Notes under the pieces: model-generated
What the model was told of the DNA's origin: nothing
Seen by the model: only the letters and a program-made list of their open reading frames with translations
Database searches by the model: none
In this document: positions 35,484 through 44,343 of the stretch, piece after piece
Position numbering within the stretch: the first letter of the stretch is position 1
How the letters are laid out: each line of letters begins with the position of its first letter
Assembly: GCA_013140985.1 (NCBI GenBank)
Contig: JABFRU010000007.1
Coordinates: 1-64,000, forward strand
Source: Chitinophagaceae bacterium
GTDB taxonomy: Bacteria; Bacteroidota; Bacteroidia; Chitinophagales; Chitinophagaceae
Direction: 5' to 3'
DNA: 64,000 nucleotides
Program-made: the position numbers and the translations under genes

Positions 35484-35926
35484 ATTGCTTTCAATGAAAT
35501 TTTTAGTTGGTTGGCCTCAATGGTTACAGCAAATGTCCGCAGCTTTGCTTCTGCCGGGCCACTTTGTACAATGCCGATATTAGTAAACTCACTACCATGT
35601 GCCGGGCATTGCAGCTTATCACCAAATACCTGTAGTTCTGCTCCCTGGTGGGTGCATTGCATCCATAAAGCGGTGTACTCATTTTCGTTTATGCGGTACA
35701 CACAGATGGGGTATTGCAGTATTTCGTTTTGCACCACAATGTATTTTTTATAATGTATTTCGTTTCCTGCTTTGGTTTCAAAATCTTTTAAGGATACAAA
35801 TAAATCATCGTCCCCAATTTTGCCACTTATGATTTTTGTGCCGGCACATCCTTGCAGCAAGGTTGTAATTGCTGCTCCGCCAATACAAGCAAAGCCACAA
35901 CTTTTTATAAAATCCTTTCTATCCAT
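35480..35926 (-). CDS. Rieske-type 2Fe-2S protein
   Basis: 148 residues. The N-terminus (RKDFIKSCGFACIGGAAITTLLQGC) looks like a lipoprotein-type export signal. The cluster motifs are CTHQGAEL (about residue 92) and CPAHGSEFTN (about 109), the C-x-H and C-x2-H pairs of Rieske proteins. It should carry one electron at fairly high potential. One base separates it from the cytochrome gene and 4 bases overlap the porin gene, so these three are co-expressed. Confidence 0.85.
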   Translation of the reverse strand: MDRKDFIKSCGFACIGGAAITTLLQGCAGTKIISGKIGDDDLFVSLKDFETKAGNEIHYKKYIVVQNEILQYPICVYRINENEYTALWMQCTHQGAELQVFGDKLQCPAHGSEFTNIGIVQSGPAEAKLRTFAVTIEANQLKISLKAI

Positions 35927-35927
35927 T

Positions 35928-37127
35928 TTATAGTGATTCTAAAAATTTAAGCAACGCATTTTTATCGGCAGCGGTAAGCTGGTTAAATTTTGTTTTACTC
36001 TGTGTTGCTTCGCCGCCGTGCATTTGTATAGCTTCTTCAATAGTTTTTGCCCGGCCATCATGCAATAAAAAATAATGGCCACCTTGTGAGTTGGGAGATA
36101 AACCTAATCCCCAGAGCGGCGGTGTACGCCATTCATTAGTTTTTGCACTGCCCTCGGTATAGCCATCATCTAAACCCGGCCCCATATCATGCAGCAGCAA
36201 ATCTGTGTAAGGATGAAATATTTTGTTTGATAGCGGAGCTACGTTTGAAAATCCGGTTTTTAAAGTTTGCTTATGACAGCTTTCGCAACCTGTCTGCATA
36301 AAAATATTTTTACCTGCAATTACTGTTGCATCAGTTTGATTTCTTTGTACAGGTGCTTTTAATGTTTGAAGGTAGAATACTACGTTTCTTACGGTGTTGT
36401 CTGTTACTTCCGGGTCAATATTTAAACCTGAGTACACATCTTGTGGTGAAAAGGTGGAAGTGATACCAATATCCTGGTTATAGGCACTTACTGTTTGATG
36501 CAGCAAATTATATGCGGCTGCTTTTTTACCGAAGCGATGAATATATTTTCCATTTCGGGGTATGGCGTTTGTAAAAGCTGTTACGAATGAAGGAAGTACA
36601 GCATAGTTTGGCACTCCTGAAATGCCATCGCCGTTTGCATCATTCGGGTCAGCCATTGCTAAAATATCTGCATCGCTTACTAATTCTAAAAAGCCTAATC
36701 CTGTATTGGCTGGTGGTGTAAACTTTGAGAAGGTAGCACCTGTTGGTATTTGTTCTGGCGTAAAACCGGGCAAAGCCCTGTTTTGTAATTGAGGACCACC
36801 CATGTGTAGAAATTGATTGCCGGTACTATCTGTTTGTCCAAATCTTGTAAGTGTGGTAAACGGGTGGCCTTTACCATCACCTGCATGGCAACTGCCGCAA
36901 CTGGTTGCCACAAAAACGGAACCCAGTCCTGTTTGAGTGGTAAAGATTTCATCGTTAAAGGCTATATCCCCTGCAAGGAATTGTCTGTTCTGGTCGTAAG
37001 AAAGCCCGGCTACAGGGCCATCCAGTATTTCATCATCTGCCGGGGCGGCAGGTTGCAGTTTGGTGCAAGCCTGGATAATAGCGATGCAAACAACCAGTGC
37101 CGCAGGAATAAGGTATATTTTTTTCAT
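35928..37127 (-). CDS. di-heme c-type cytochrome oxidoreductase (DUF1111 type)
   Basis: 399 residues: lipobox IIQAC (about Cys21). Two heme c sites are visible: CGSCHAGDGKG (about residue 76) and CESCHKQTLKTG (about 281). The C-terminal part has the HDGRAKTIEEAIQMHGGEA motif of di-heme peroxidase-like proteins. It should be a periplasmic or surface electron-transfer lipoprotein. It heads the cytochrome-Rieske-porin operon and is divergent from the DtxR-type regulator, with a 14-base palindrome between them. Confidence 0.85.
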   Translation of the reverse strand: MKKIYLIPAALVVCIAIIQACTKLQPAAPADDEILDGPVAGLSYDQNRQFLAGDIAFNDEIFTTQTGLGSVFVATSCGSCHAGDGKGHPFTTLTRFGQTDSTGNQFLHMGGPQLQNRALPGFTPEQIPTGATFSKFTPPANTGLGFLELVSDADILAMADPNDANGDGISGVPNYAVLPSFVTAFTNAIPRNGKYIHRFGKKAAAYNLLHQTVSAYNQDIGITSTFSPQDVYSGLNIDPEVTDNTVRNVVFYLQTLKAPVQRNQTDATVIAGKNIFMQTGCESCHKQTLKTGFSNVAPLSNKIFHPYTDLLLHDMGPGLDDGYTEGSAKTNEWRTPPLWGLGLSPNSQGGHYFLLHDGRAKTIEEAIQMHGGEATQSKTKFNQLTAADKNALLKFLESL

Positions 37128-37165
37128 TCTTCTAAAACTGTAATTATGTGTACAAAAGTAATAAC

Positions 37166-37179
37166 TTAGATTAATCTAA
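37166..37179. promoter_or_regulatory. perfect 14-base palindrome, candidate DtxR/MntR operator
   Basis: TTAGATTAATCTAA lies 39 bases before the cytochrome ATG and 66 bases before the regulator ATG. DtxR-family operators are palindromes of TTAGG-type half sites, and this TTAGATT half site is close. It could control both divergent transcripts. Confidence 0.55.
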
Positions 37180-37232
37180 CAAATAAATTAAATAGCAGTC
37201 GTTTAAAGTTTTATCACTCTACCTTTATTATT

Positions 37233-37240
37233 TACTTTTG
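37233..37240 (+). promoter_or_regulatory. candidate -7 box of the DtxR-family gene
   Basis: TACTTTTG fits the Bacteroidota -7 consensus TAnnTTTG. It ends 4 bases before the ATG at 37245, so a transcript from it would have almost no leader. No clear -33 element is present. Confidence 0.3.
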
Positions 37241-37244
37241 CCGT

Positions 37245-37901
37245 ATGCACTCATATACAGAAGAAAACTACTTAAAGGCACTGTTCAACCTTTCTGCGGA
37301 AAAGGGCGAAGTAAGCCCCAACGAGGTAAGCAAACAGTTAGGTATTAAAATGCCTACCGTTAACAGCATGATGAAGAAACTGGCTGAAAAGAAATTAGTT
37401 ATATATGAGAGCTACAAGCCTATCCGCTTAACTGAAAAGGGGAAAAAAGAAGCCGGGCTGATAATACGAAAGCACCGGTTAACAGAAATGTTCCTGGTGC
37501 AGCAAATGGGTTTTGGCTGGGAAGAAGTTCATGAAATAGCGGAACAGATTGAACATTTGCAGTCGCCTGTATTTTTTGAAAAGATGGATGCCTTACTCGG
37601 TTATCCAAAAATAGACCCACACGGTTCACCCATTCCTGATAAGACGGGTAAAATGGAATGGATAAAATATGAAAAACTGAGCAGTTGTAAAGCCGGTGAC
37701 ACCGTAAAACTTGCTGCAGTTATTCATACTACAGATGATTTTTTAAAATTTCTGAATCAGCGGGGGTTGCAGTTGGGTTTAAAACTGAAAATAAAACGGG
37801 TTGAAAAATTTGATGGCAGCATGGAAGTAGGCTATACTAAAAATCCTTCTGAAGTACTGAGCCATACCGTTTGTGAACGGTTGCTGGTGGAAAGAGTATA
37901 A
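37245..37901 (+). CDS. DtxR/MntR-family metal-dependent regulator
   Basis: 218 residues: winged helix (EVSKQLGIKMPTVNSMMKKLAEKKLV), the dimer/metal domain with HRLTEMFLVQQMG and EEVHEIAEQIEH (the E-x2-E-H ligands), DALLGYPKIDPHGSPIP, and a C-terminal FeoA/SH3-like domain. It should bind Mn(II) or Fe(II) and then DNA. It faces the cytochrome operon across the palindrome and is just left of the transfer genes. Confidence 0.85.
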   Translation: MHSYTEENYLKALFNLSAEKGEVSPNEVSKQLGIKMPTVNSMMKKLAEKKLVIYESYKPIRLTEKGKKEAGLIIRKHRLTEMFLVQQMGFGWEEVHEIAEQIEHLQSPVFFEKMDALLGYPKIDPHGSPIPDKTGKMEWIKYEKLSSCKAGDTVKLAAVIHTTDDFLKFLNQRGLQLGLKLKIKRVEKFDGSMEVGYTKNPSEVLSHTVCERLLVERV

Positions 37902-37993
37902 CTTAACCCGTAGTCCTACCTGTCTTATCCCTTCTTTTAATGTTCTGGATAATTATTTGCTGCTCTTTTCATCTGCAAAAGAGCTATAGCAAA

Positions 37994-38317
37994 ATGTCCA
38001 ACAGCGTCTATCAAATCAACAAAGGCATCAACAAGCCAATAGAGTTTAAAGGCTTGAAAGCACAGTACATCTGGTACCTGGGCGGCGGGCTTGTAATCCT
38101 CATGATAATCTTTGCTATTCTCTATATAGCTGGCATCAACATCTTCATTTGCCTTATCATCATTTTTTCAGCCGGAACAGCTTTATTTATGTATGTATAT
38201 AAAATGAGCCGCACTTACGGTCAGTATGGATTAATGAAAAAGATTGCAAGAAAAGCAGTACCAAAAGTTATCAAGAATTATTCTGTTGTGAAATTGAAAA
38301 AGCAGTTATTGAAATGA
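37994..38317 (+). CDS. traF: conjugal transfer protein TraF-like (DUF4133)
   Basis: 107 residues from the ATG at 37994 (an upstream ATG at 37940 adds a leader not seen in the family). The start MSNSVYQINKGINKPIEFKG and two membrane helices (about residues 28-70) match DUF4133. VirB3-like position in the type IV secretion inner-membrane complex. It overlaps TraG by 4 bases. In Bacteroides elements a DUF4134 TraE gene precedes it; none is present here. Confidence 0.85.
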   Translation: MSNSVYQINKGINKPIEFKGLKAQYIWYLGGGLVILMIIFAILYIAGINIFICLIIIFSAGTALFMYVYKMSRTYGQYGLMKKIARKAVPKVIKNYSVVKLKKQLLK

Positions 38318-40758
38318 GGAACCTGTTTGATATACTTCCGGTTTATGGTATGGAGCATGATGCTATTCTCTCTAAAATGGGTGATGTTACTGTTGCTTTT
38401 AAAGTGGAACTGCCTGAACTGTTTACTATGAGCAATGACGACTATGAAGCCTTTCATCATGCCTGGATAAAAGCGATAAAAGTATTGCCCGTAAATAGTG
38501 TTTTGTGTAAACAAGATTGGTTTACAGAGACAAAATATAAAGCCGGTTTTCAAAATGAAGATAATAGCTTCCTGAGCCGCAGCAGCGAAAGGTTCTTTAA
38601 TGAACGGCCTTACTTAGACCATTCATGTTACATTATGCTGACAAAGAAACCAGCTAACCGCAAATTATCATCTTCCGTTTTCTCCAGCCTGCTGCGTAAA
38701 TCAATTGTGCCGGAAGAAACATTGCAGCCAAAACACTTTCACGACTTCATGAACCACGTAGGGCAGTTTGAAAAAATATTGAGTGATAGTGGGTTTATTT
38801 CTTTTAAAAAATTGGACAATACTGCTTTGTTCGAATTACTTATTCAATACCTGAACCTGCAATCTGATGATACCACAATAAGAGATATTGAGTTTAAAGA
38901 CAACTGGAAGATTGGTGAAAATCATTGCCAGCTTTATACAATGGCAGATGCCGAATTTGTTCCGGCGCTTTGTGGTTCCCGGATTAATTATGATAAATAT
39001 TCTACCGACAAAACAAAATTTAGTGTAGGTTTTGCATCACCCATTGGTCAATTGCTTAACTGCAATCATATCTACAGCCAATATGTATTTATTGAAGATG
39101 TACAAAAAACAATGCAGAAATTAGAAAGTAAAAGATTGCGGCTGCAGTCTTTATCTGCATACAGCCGGGAAAACTTTATTTCAAAGGAGTCAACTGACGC
39201 ATTTTTAAATGAAGCAATAAGTGAACAAAGACTGCCTGTAAAGGCACATTTTAATTTACTGGCATGGTCGGATAATAAAGAAGAATTAAAGACCATCCGT
39301 AATCTCTGCTCGTCTGCACTTACTCAAATGGATGCTACACCAAAATTAGAAACGGAAGGAGCTGCACAGATATGGTGGGCAGGCATACCTGGTAATGCTG
39401 CCGACTTTCCCATGAACGATACGTTTGATACTTTCTCACCGCAGGCTTGTTGCTTTTTTAATTTGGAAACCAACTATCGTTCAAGTGTAAGCCCCATCGG
39501 CATCCGTTTGGGCGACCGGCTTTCAGGAAAACCCATCCATGTGGATATTTCGGATGAACCAATGGATAAAGGCATCTGCACCAATAGAAATAAGTTTATT
39601 TTGGGGCCTTCCGGCAGTGGAAAATCCTTTTTTACCAACCACATGGTAAGGAGCTACTACGAAAAAGGCACACATATTGTGCTGGTAGATGTGGGTCATT
39701 CTTACAAGGGCCTCTGCGATATGGTGAAAGGCTACTACTTCACATACAGCGAAACCAAGCCCATTAAGTTTAACCCTTTTTATATTGGCGAAGGCGATTT
39801 GTTAGACACCGAAAAAAAAGAAAGTATTAAAACCTTGCTGCTGGCCTTATGGAAAAAAGATAATGAAACCTTTAATAGAAGCGAATATGTTGCCTTAAGT
39901 AATGCCCTGCAATTATATTTTGAAAAGGTGGAAAAGGATAAAAATATCTTTCCATGCTTTAACAGCTTTTACGAATTTCTGAAAGAAGATTTTGTGGAAA
40001 AACTGAAAGGCGATAATGTAAAAGATAAAGACTTTGATGTGTCTAATTTTCTGTATGTGCTGCGGCCATATTACAAGGGTGGTGAATTTGATTACTTGTT
40101 GAATGCAGATGAGAATCTTGATTTGTTGCAGCAGCGGTTTATTGTATTTGAACTGGATAATATTAAAGACCATCCGATTCTTTTCCCCGTTGTAACCATC
40201 ATCATTATGGAAGTGTTTATTTCCAAAATGAGAAAGCTGAAAGGGATAAGGAAAATGATTTTGATTGAAGAAGCCTGGAAAGCCATTGCAAAAGAAGGTA
40301 TGGCTGAGTACATAAAATACCTGTTTAAAACGGTAAGGAAATTTTTTGGTGAAGCAATTGTGGTAACACAGGAAGTAGAAGACATTATTTCTTCACCAGT
40401 GGTAAAGCAGGCAATTATTAATAACAGTGATTGTAAAATACTGTTAGACCAAAGCAAGTATCAAAACAAGTTCGACCAGATTCAGGAATTATTGGGATTA
40501 ACGGAGAAGGAAAAAGCTTTGGTATTAAGCATTAACAAAGCAAACGACCCTACAAAGAAGTATAAAGAAGTTTTTATTAGCCTTGGCGGTGTGTTGAGCA
40601 AAGTGTACCGGACTGAAGTTTCGCTGGAAGAGTACCTTGCTTACACTACTGAAGAGAAGGAAAAAGTGAGAGTGAATGCCTATGCGGCAAAGTTTGGCGG
40701 TGATATGGAAAAAGGCATCAGGGCTATGGCAGATGATATTATTCACTCTAAAAATTAA
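38314..40758 (+). CDS. traG: TraG-family conjugation ATPase (VirB4-like)
   Basis: 814 residues. N-terminal domain with FDILPVYGMEHDAILSKMGDV, then a Walker A motif GPSGSGKSFF (about residue 432), and Walker B MILIEEAWKAI (about 648). VETQEV-like VTQEVEDIISSPVV follows as in VirB4 ATPases. It energises assembly of the transfer channel. It is the best marker of the conjugation module. Confidence 0.95.
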   Translation: MRNLFDILPVYGMEHDAILSKMGDVTVAFKVELPELFTMSNDDYEAFHHAWIKAIKVLPVNSVLCKQDWFTETKYKAGFQNEDNSFLSRSSERFFNERPYLDHSCYIMLTKKPANRKLSSSVFSSLLRKSIVPEETLQPKHFHDFMNHVGQFEKILSDSGFISFKKLDNTALFELLIQYLNLQSDDTTIRDIEFKDNWKIGENHCQLYTMADAEFVPALCGSRINYDKYSTDKTKFSVGFASPIGQLLNCNHIYSQYVFIEDVQKTMQKLESKRLRLQSLSAYSRENFISKESTDAFLNEAISEQRLPVKAHFNLLAWSDNKEELKTIRNLCSSALTQMDATPKLETEGAAQIWWAGIPGNAADFPMNDTFDTFSPQACCFFNLETNYRSSVSPIGIRLGDRLSGKPIHVDISDEPMDKGICTNRNKFILGPSGSGKSFFTNHMVRSYYEKGTHIVLVDVGHSYKGLCDMVKGYYFTYSETKPIKFNPFYIGEGDLLDTEKKESIKTLLLALWKKDNETFNRSEYVALSNALQLYFEKVEKDKNIFPCFNSFYEFLKEDFVEKLKGDNVKDKDFDVSNFLYVLRPYYKGGEFDYLLNADENLDLLQQRFIVFELDNIKDHPILFPVVTIIIMEVFISKMRKLKGIRKMILIEEAWKAIAKEGMAEYIKYLFKTVRKFFGEAIVVTQEVEDIISSPVVKQAIINNSDCKILLDQSKYQNKFDQIQELLGLTEKEKALVLSINKANDPTKKYKEVFISLGGVLSKVYRTEVSLEEYLAYTTEEKEKVRVNAYAAKFGGDMEKGIRAMADDIIHSKN

Positions 40759-40762
40759 TAGT

Positions 40763-41143
40763 ATGAAAAATGTAACAGTCTTCGCTTTGCTCTTAATGGC
40801 TATTGCCGGTGGTTGTGGTACTGCAACGGATGATATTGCAGAATTTATTCCAGGAACTTATGTAAGGGAAGGAATTAACGAATTTGGAAAGGAGTATGAT
40901 ACGTTGGTAATAAGCATTCAGAATAAAGAAGCGAAACAATATAAGATTGTAAACAAGTGGCTTTTTGCAAGGCAGGTAGATGGTGAGGTAAAGGAACCGG
41001 AATACAAGATAAAGGAAACCTCGGCTATCTATAATTCTGACAACAAGCTGCTGGAAGAGTCTGAAACATTAGACCATTACTCATTTGATACAAAAGAGAA
41101 TCTGCTTTTTGATGGTACTAATAAATACAAAAAAATAAAATGA
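40763..41143 (+). CDS. conjugation-associated lipoprotein
   Basis: 126 residues from the ATG at 40763, five bases after the TraG stop. Lipobox AGGC (Cys18), then a small beta-rich domain (YVREGINEFGKEYDTLVIS; ETLDHYSFDTKENLLF). It sits between TraG and the TraI-like genes, where Bacteroidota elements often carry a small lipoprotein. The exact role is unknown. Confidence 0.7.
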   Translation: MKNVTVFALLLMAIAGGCGTATDDIAEFIPGTYVREGINEFGKEYDTLVISIQNKEAKQYKIVNKWLFARQVDGEVKEPEYKIKETSAIYNSDNKLLEESETLDHYSFDTKENLLFDGTNKYKKIK

Positions 41144-41149
41144 AATAAT

Positions 41150-41830
41150 ATGAAACGTTTATTGGCAATGGCGGGGTTGGTAATGTGCTGTATGATACTG
41201 CCGGTAAAAGAAACAAATGCACAAATTCCAATTGTAGATATTATCAAGGCCGCCGTAAAAAAAGTTATTAAAGCGGCTGATTTGCAAATTCAGCGATTAC
41301 AGAATAAAACTATCTGGCTGCAGAATGCTCAAAAGGCATTAGAAAATAAGATGAGCCAATTGAAGCTGAATGAAATCAGGGATTGGGTTCAAAAGCAAAA
41401 GAAACTCTATGAAGATTATTTTGAAGAATTAAAAAAAGTAAAATCTGCAATAGCCAATTACAAACGGGTAAAGGATATTATTGAAATGCAGGTGGCAATG
41501 GTAAATGAATATAAGGGAGCCTGGGTATTGTTCCGCCAGGATAAGAACTTTACTGCGGAAGAACTGGAATACATGCTCAACATCTATACTGGCATGATGG
41601 ATGAAAGTATTAAAAATATTGACCAGCTATTTATGGTGGTGAATGCGTTTGCTACTCAAATGGCAGATGCCAAACGGCTTGAAATAATCAACGGTGTGGC
41701 AGACAATGTACAGCAGCAGTTGCTGGACATGAAAGAATTTAACTCCCAAAACAAAATGCTGAGCCTGCAGAGGGCCAGTGAGAGAGGTGAGATAGAGTAT
41801 GTGAAAAGGTTGTACGGGTTATCAAGATAG
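41150..41830 (+). CDS. traI: TraI-like conjugal transfer protein, copy 1
   Basis: 226 residues: signal peptide (ends ETNAQ), then long amphipathic helices with coiled-coil character (residues about 40-110). The C-terminal part carries EYKGAWVLFRQDKNFTAEEL and MLSLQRASERGEIEYVKRLYG. It is a periplasmic conjugation protein, possibly VirB5-like. It is the first of three tandem paralogues. Confidence 0.75.
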   Translation: MKRLLAMAGLVMCCMILPVKETNAQIPIVDIIKAAVKKVIKAADLQIQRLQNKTIWLQNAQKALENKMSQLKLNEIRDWVQKQKKLYEDYFEELKKVKSAIANYKRVKDIIEMQVAMVNEYKGAWVLFRQDKNFTAEELEYMLNIYTGMMDESIKNIDQLFMVVNAFATQMADAKRLEIINGVADNVQQQLLDMKEFNSQNKMLSLQRASERGEIEYVKRLYGLSR

Positions 41831-41866
41831 TGTCAATCTTATTGTGAAGAGTGAAAATAGAGAAAT

Positions 41867-42511
41867 ATGAAAAAGATAATGCTATTAGCAATAGCTACTG
41901 CGCTGTATGTTTGTGGGGCGTCTGCACAAACTGTTAATGAGTGGGTTAACCAAAAGTTCACACAAAAGAAATACCTGTTGCAACAAATAGCAGCACTACA
42001 GGTATATATCAACTATGCCAAAAAGGGGTACAGTATTGTAAGCGGCGGTATCAATACCATCCGGGATATAAAGAAAGGCGACCTGAACCTGCACAATACT
42101 TTTTTTTCTTCGCTCAAAACCATCAACCCAAAAATAAGCCGCTATGCTAAAGTAGCTGATATTATTTCCTACCAGGTACGCATTATTAAACTTGCCAGGC
42201 AAACATTGCAATCCATCAGGGAAGCCAATCAATTTTCCATTGAGGAAATCGAATATTGTAAAATGGTTTTGGATGCAATGTTAGATGATTGCATCCAATC
42301 CATTACTGAACTCATAGAAATCATTACACCTGATAAACTACAGGTGACTGACGACGAACGGCTTGTCAGAATTGACAAATTGTACCTCGATATGCAGGAT
42401 AAGTTCACTTTCAGTAATGTAATGAGCGAAGACATTAGCTTGCTGGCTTTGCAACGGTTAAGTGAGCAAATAGAAATCAACAGGTCTAAACTTATAAATG
42501 GCATCAAATGA
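41867..42511 (+). CDS. TraI-like periplasmic transfer protein, copy 2
   Basis: 214 residues: signal peptide (ends ASAQ), helical body with YAKKGYSIVSGGINTIRDIKKG and ISLLALQRLSEQIEINRSKL near the end. Shares pattern and length with the copies on either side, most clearly with the next gene. It overlaps the next gene by 4 bases. The specific role is unknown. Confidence 0.65.
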   Translation: MKKIMLLAIATALYVCGASAQTVNEWVNQKFTQKKYLLQQIAALQVYINYAKKGYSIVSGGINTIRDIKKGDLNLHNTFFSSLKTINPKISRYAKVADIISYQVRIIKLARQTLQSIREANQFSIEEIEYCKMVLDAMLDDCIQSITELIEIITPDKLQVTDDERLVRIDKLYLDMQDKFTFSNVMSEDISLLALQRLSEQIEINRSKLINGIK

Positions 42512-43134
42512 AAAAAATAATTATAGCTATATCCCTTTGTATATGCTTTCTTAGCAGCAATGCTCAGAGTGACGAAGTGCAACAGCTTTTATTGAATGTA
42601 GAGAAGCTGGCACAGTTTAAAAAGATATTGAAGAACATGAAAGATGCCTATACCATTATCTTCAAGGGCTACACGGCTGTTAAAGATTTATCGCAGGGAA
42701 ACTTTACCCTGCATAAAACATTTTTAGATGGTTTGATGGAAGTAAGCCCGGCTGTAAAAAAGTACAAACGAATCACAGATATTTTTACTTACCAGGCCCG
42801 GATATTAAAAGAATACAAAGCTGCCTGGCAACAGTTCCGTGATGATAAGCAATTCAACTCAACAGAAATTGATTATCTCGGTAAAGTATATTCAAACCTG
42901 TTTAATGAAACATTGAAAAGCCTGGAAGAACTGGCAATGGTCATCACTTCAGGCAAACTAAGAATGAGTGATGATGAAAGGCTGCAGGCCATTGACAGGA
43001 TTTATGAAAATGTTATTGACCAATATTCTTTTTTAAACGAGTTTAATAATAACACTGCTATACTATCCCTGCAACGCAAATCAGAACAGGCGGAAATTAA
43101 AATGAGCCGTATCATAAACGGAATTAAACAATAA
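42508..43134 (+). CDS. TraI-like periplasmic transfer protein, copy 3
   Basis: 208 residues: signal peptide (ends SNAQ), then MKDAYTIIFKGYTAVKDLSQG and RILKEYKAAWQQFRDDKQF, ending AILSLQRKSEQAEIKMSRII. It keeps the AW-x-FR-x-DK-x-F motif of copy 1 and the GY...DL...G motif of copy 2, linking all three. Probably extracellular or periplasmic pilus-associated. Confidence 0.65.
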   Translation: MKKIIIAISLCICFLSSNAQSDEVQQLLLNVEKLAQFKKILKNMKDAYTIIFKGYTAVKDLSQGNFTLHKTFLDGLMEVSPAVKKYKRITDIFTYQARILKEYKAAWQQFRDDKQFNSTEIDYLGKVYSNLFNETLKSLEELAMVITSGKLRMSDDERLQAIDRIYENVIDQYSFLNEFNNNTAILSLQRKSEQAEIKMSRIINGIKQ

Positions 43135-43148
43135 GTAAATAGTGAGAT

Positions 43149-44339
43149 ATGAAATTGTGTGTGAGATTAATCGGTATAGCGGTCTTGATACTTTTAATTC
43201 CAAACCTTGCAGAAGCACAGGGTGCGGCAGGCAGGATAAGAAGCCTGCATGAAGTGCTGGAGAAGTTGTATGACGATATGATGCCGCTTTGCAGCCGCCT
43301 CATTGGCGTAGGCCGTGGCATTGCAGGTTTTGCAGCTACCTGGTACATCGCATCAAGAGTGTGGGGGCATATTGCCCGTGCGGAGCCGGTTGACTTCTAT
43401 CCTTTGTTCCGTCCCTTCGTTTTAGGCTTTGCAGTTTTAATATTTCCTTCTGTAATAGCTATGATAAATGGTGTAATGAAACCAACGGTTACTGCAACGG
43501 CAGCAATGGTAACCGATTCGGATAAAGCAGTTGCACAGTTATTAACTATGAAGGAAGAAGCCATTAAGAAAACAGCCTATTGGCAAATGTATGTTGGGCC
43601 TAATGGTAGTGGCGACCGGGACAAATGGTATAAATACAACTATGCAGATAAAAAAGAAGGCTGGCTTAAAAGTATTGGCAACGATATTAAATTTGCTTTT
43701 GCCAAATTCTCTTACAACTTTCGTAACTCTATTAAGCAATGGATGGCCGAAGTTTTAAAAGTATTGTTTGAAGCGGCTGCACTTTGTATAAATACCATAA
43801 GAACATTTTACCTGATTGTATTGGCCATACTCGGCCCTTTGGTTTTTGGGATTGCTGTATTCGATGGTTTTCAGCATACTCTCACCGTTTGGATAGCCCG
43901 TTACCTCAATATTTTTTTGTGGTTGCCGGTGGCAAATATTTTTGGCGGCATCATGGGTAAAATCCAGGAGAATATGTTGAAGGAAGATTTGCAGCAAATA
44001 GCTACCAATGGCGATACCTTTTTTAGCACAACTGACACTGCTTATCTTATTTTTATGATTATAGGTATCATTGGATACTTCACTGTGCCATCTGTTGCCA
44101 ATTACATTATCCATGCAGGCGGTGGAAATACACTGCTATATAAAGTAACCAATATGATGAGTACATCCAGCCGTACTGTTGTGGCCGGTGGCACTTCTAT
44201 GGCAAGAGATGCAATGGGTGGAGCTTACAACAAAATGAGCAATAGTATGGCAGATGCTGGTGCATCACAGGGATATTTTAAAGAAGGTAACAGCGGTGGA
44301 AGTAATTACATGAAGGATAAGCTGAGTGGGAAGACTTAA
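43149..44339 (+). CDS. traJ: TraJ conjugal transfer membrane protein (VirB6-like)
   Basis: 396 residues: signal peptide (ends EAQ), GVGRGIAGFAATWYIASRVWGHIARAEPVDF shared by TraJ proteins, at least five membrane helices and a glycine/serine-rich C-terminal tail. It forms part of the inner-membrane channel. After its stop the transfer operon is interrupted for 1.8 kb by two minus-strand genes before TraK resumes. Confidence 0.9.
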   Translation: MKLCVRLIGIAVLILLIPNLAEAQGAAGRIRSLHEVLEKLYDDMMPLCSRLIGVGRGIAGFAATWYIASRVWGHIARAEPVDFYPLFRPFVLGFAVLIFPSVIAMINGVMKPTVTATAAMVTDSDKAVAQLLTMKEEAIKKTAYWQMYVGPNGSGDRDKWYKYNYADKKEGWLKSIGNDIKFAFAKFSYNFRNSIKQWMAEVLKVLFEAAALCINTIRTFYLIVLAILGPLVFGIAVFDGFQHTLTVWIARYLNIFLWLPVANIFGGIMGKIQENMLKEDLQQIATNGDTFFSTTDTAYLIFMIIGIIGYFTVPSVANYIIHAGGGNTLLYKVTNMMSTSSRTVVAGGTSMARDAMGGAYNKMSNSMADAGASQGYFKEGNSGGSNYMKDKLSGKT

Positions 44340-44343
44340 CCTT

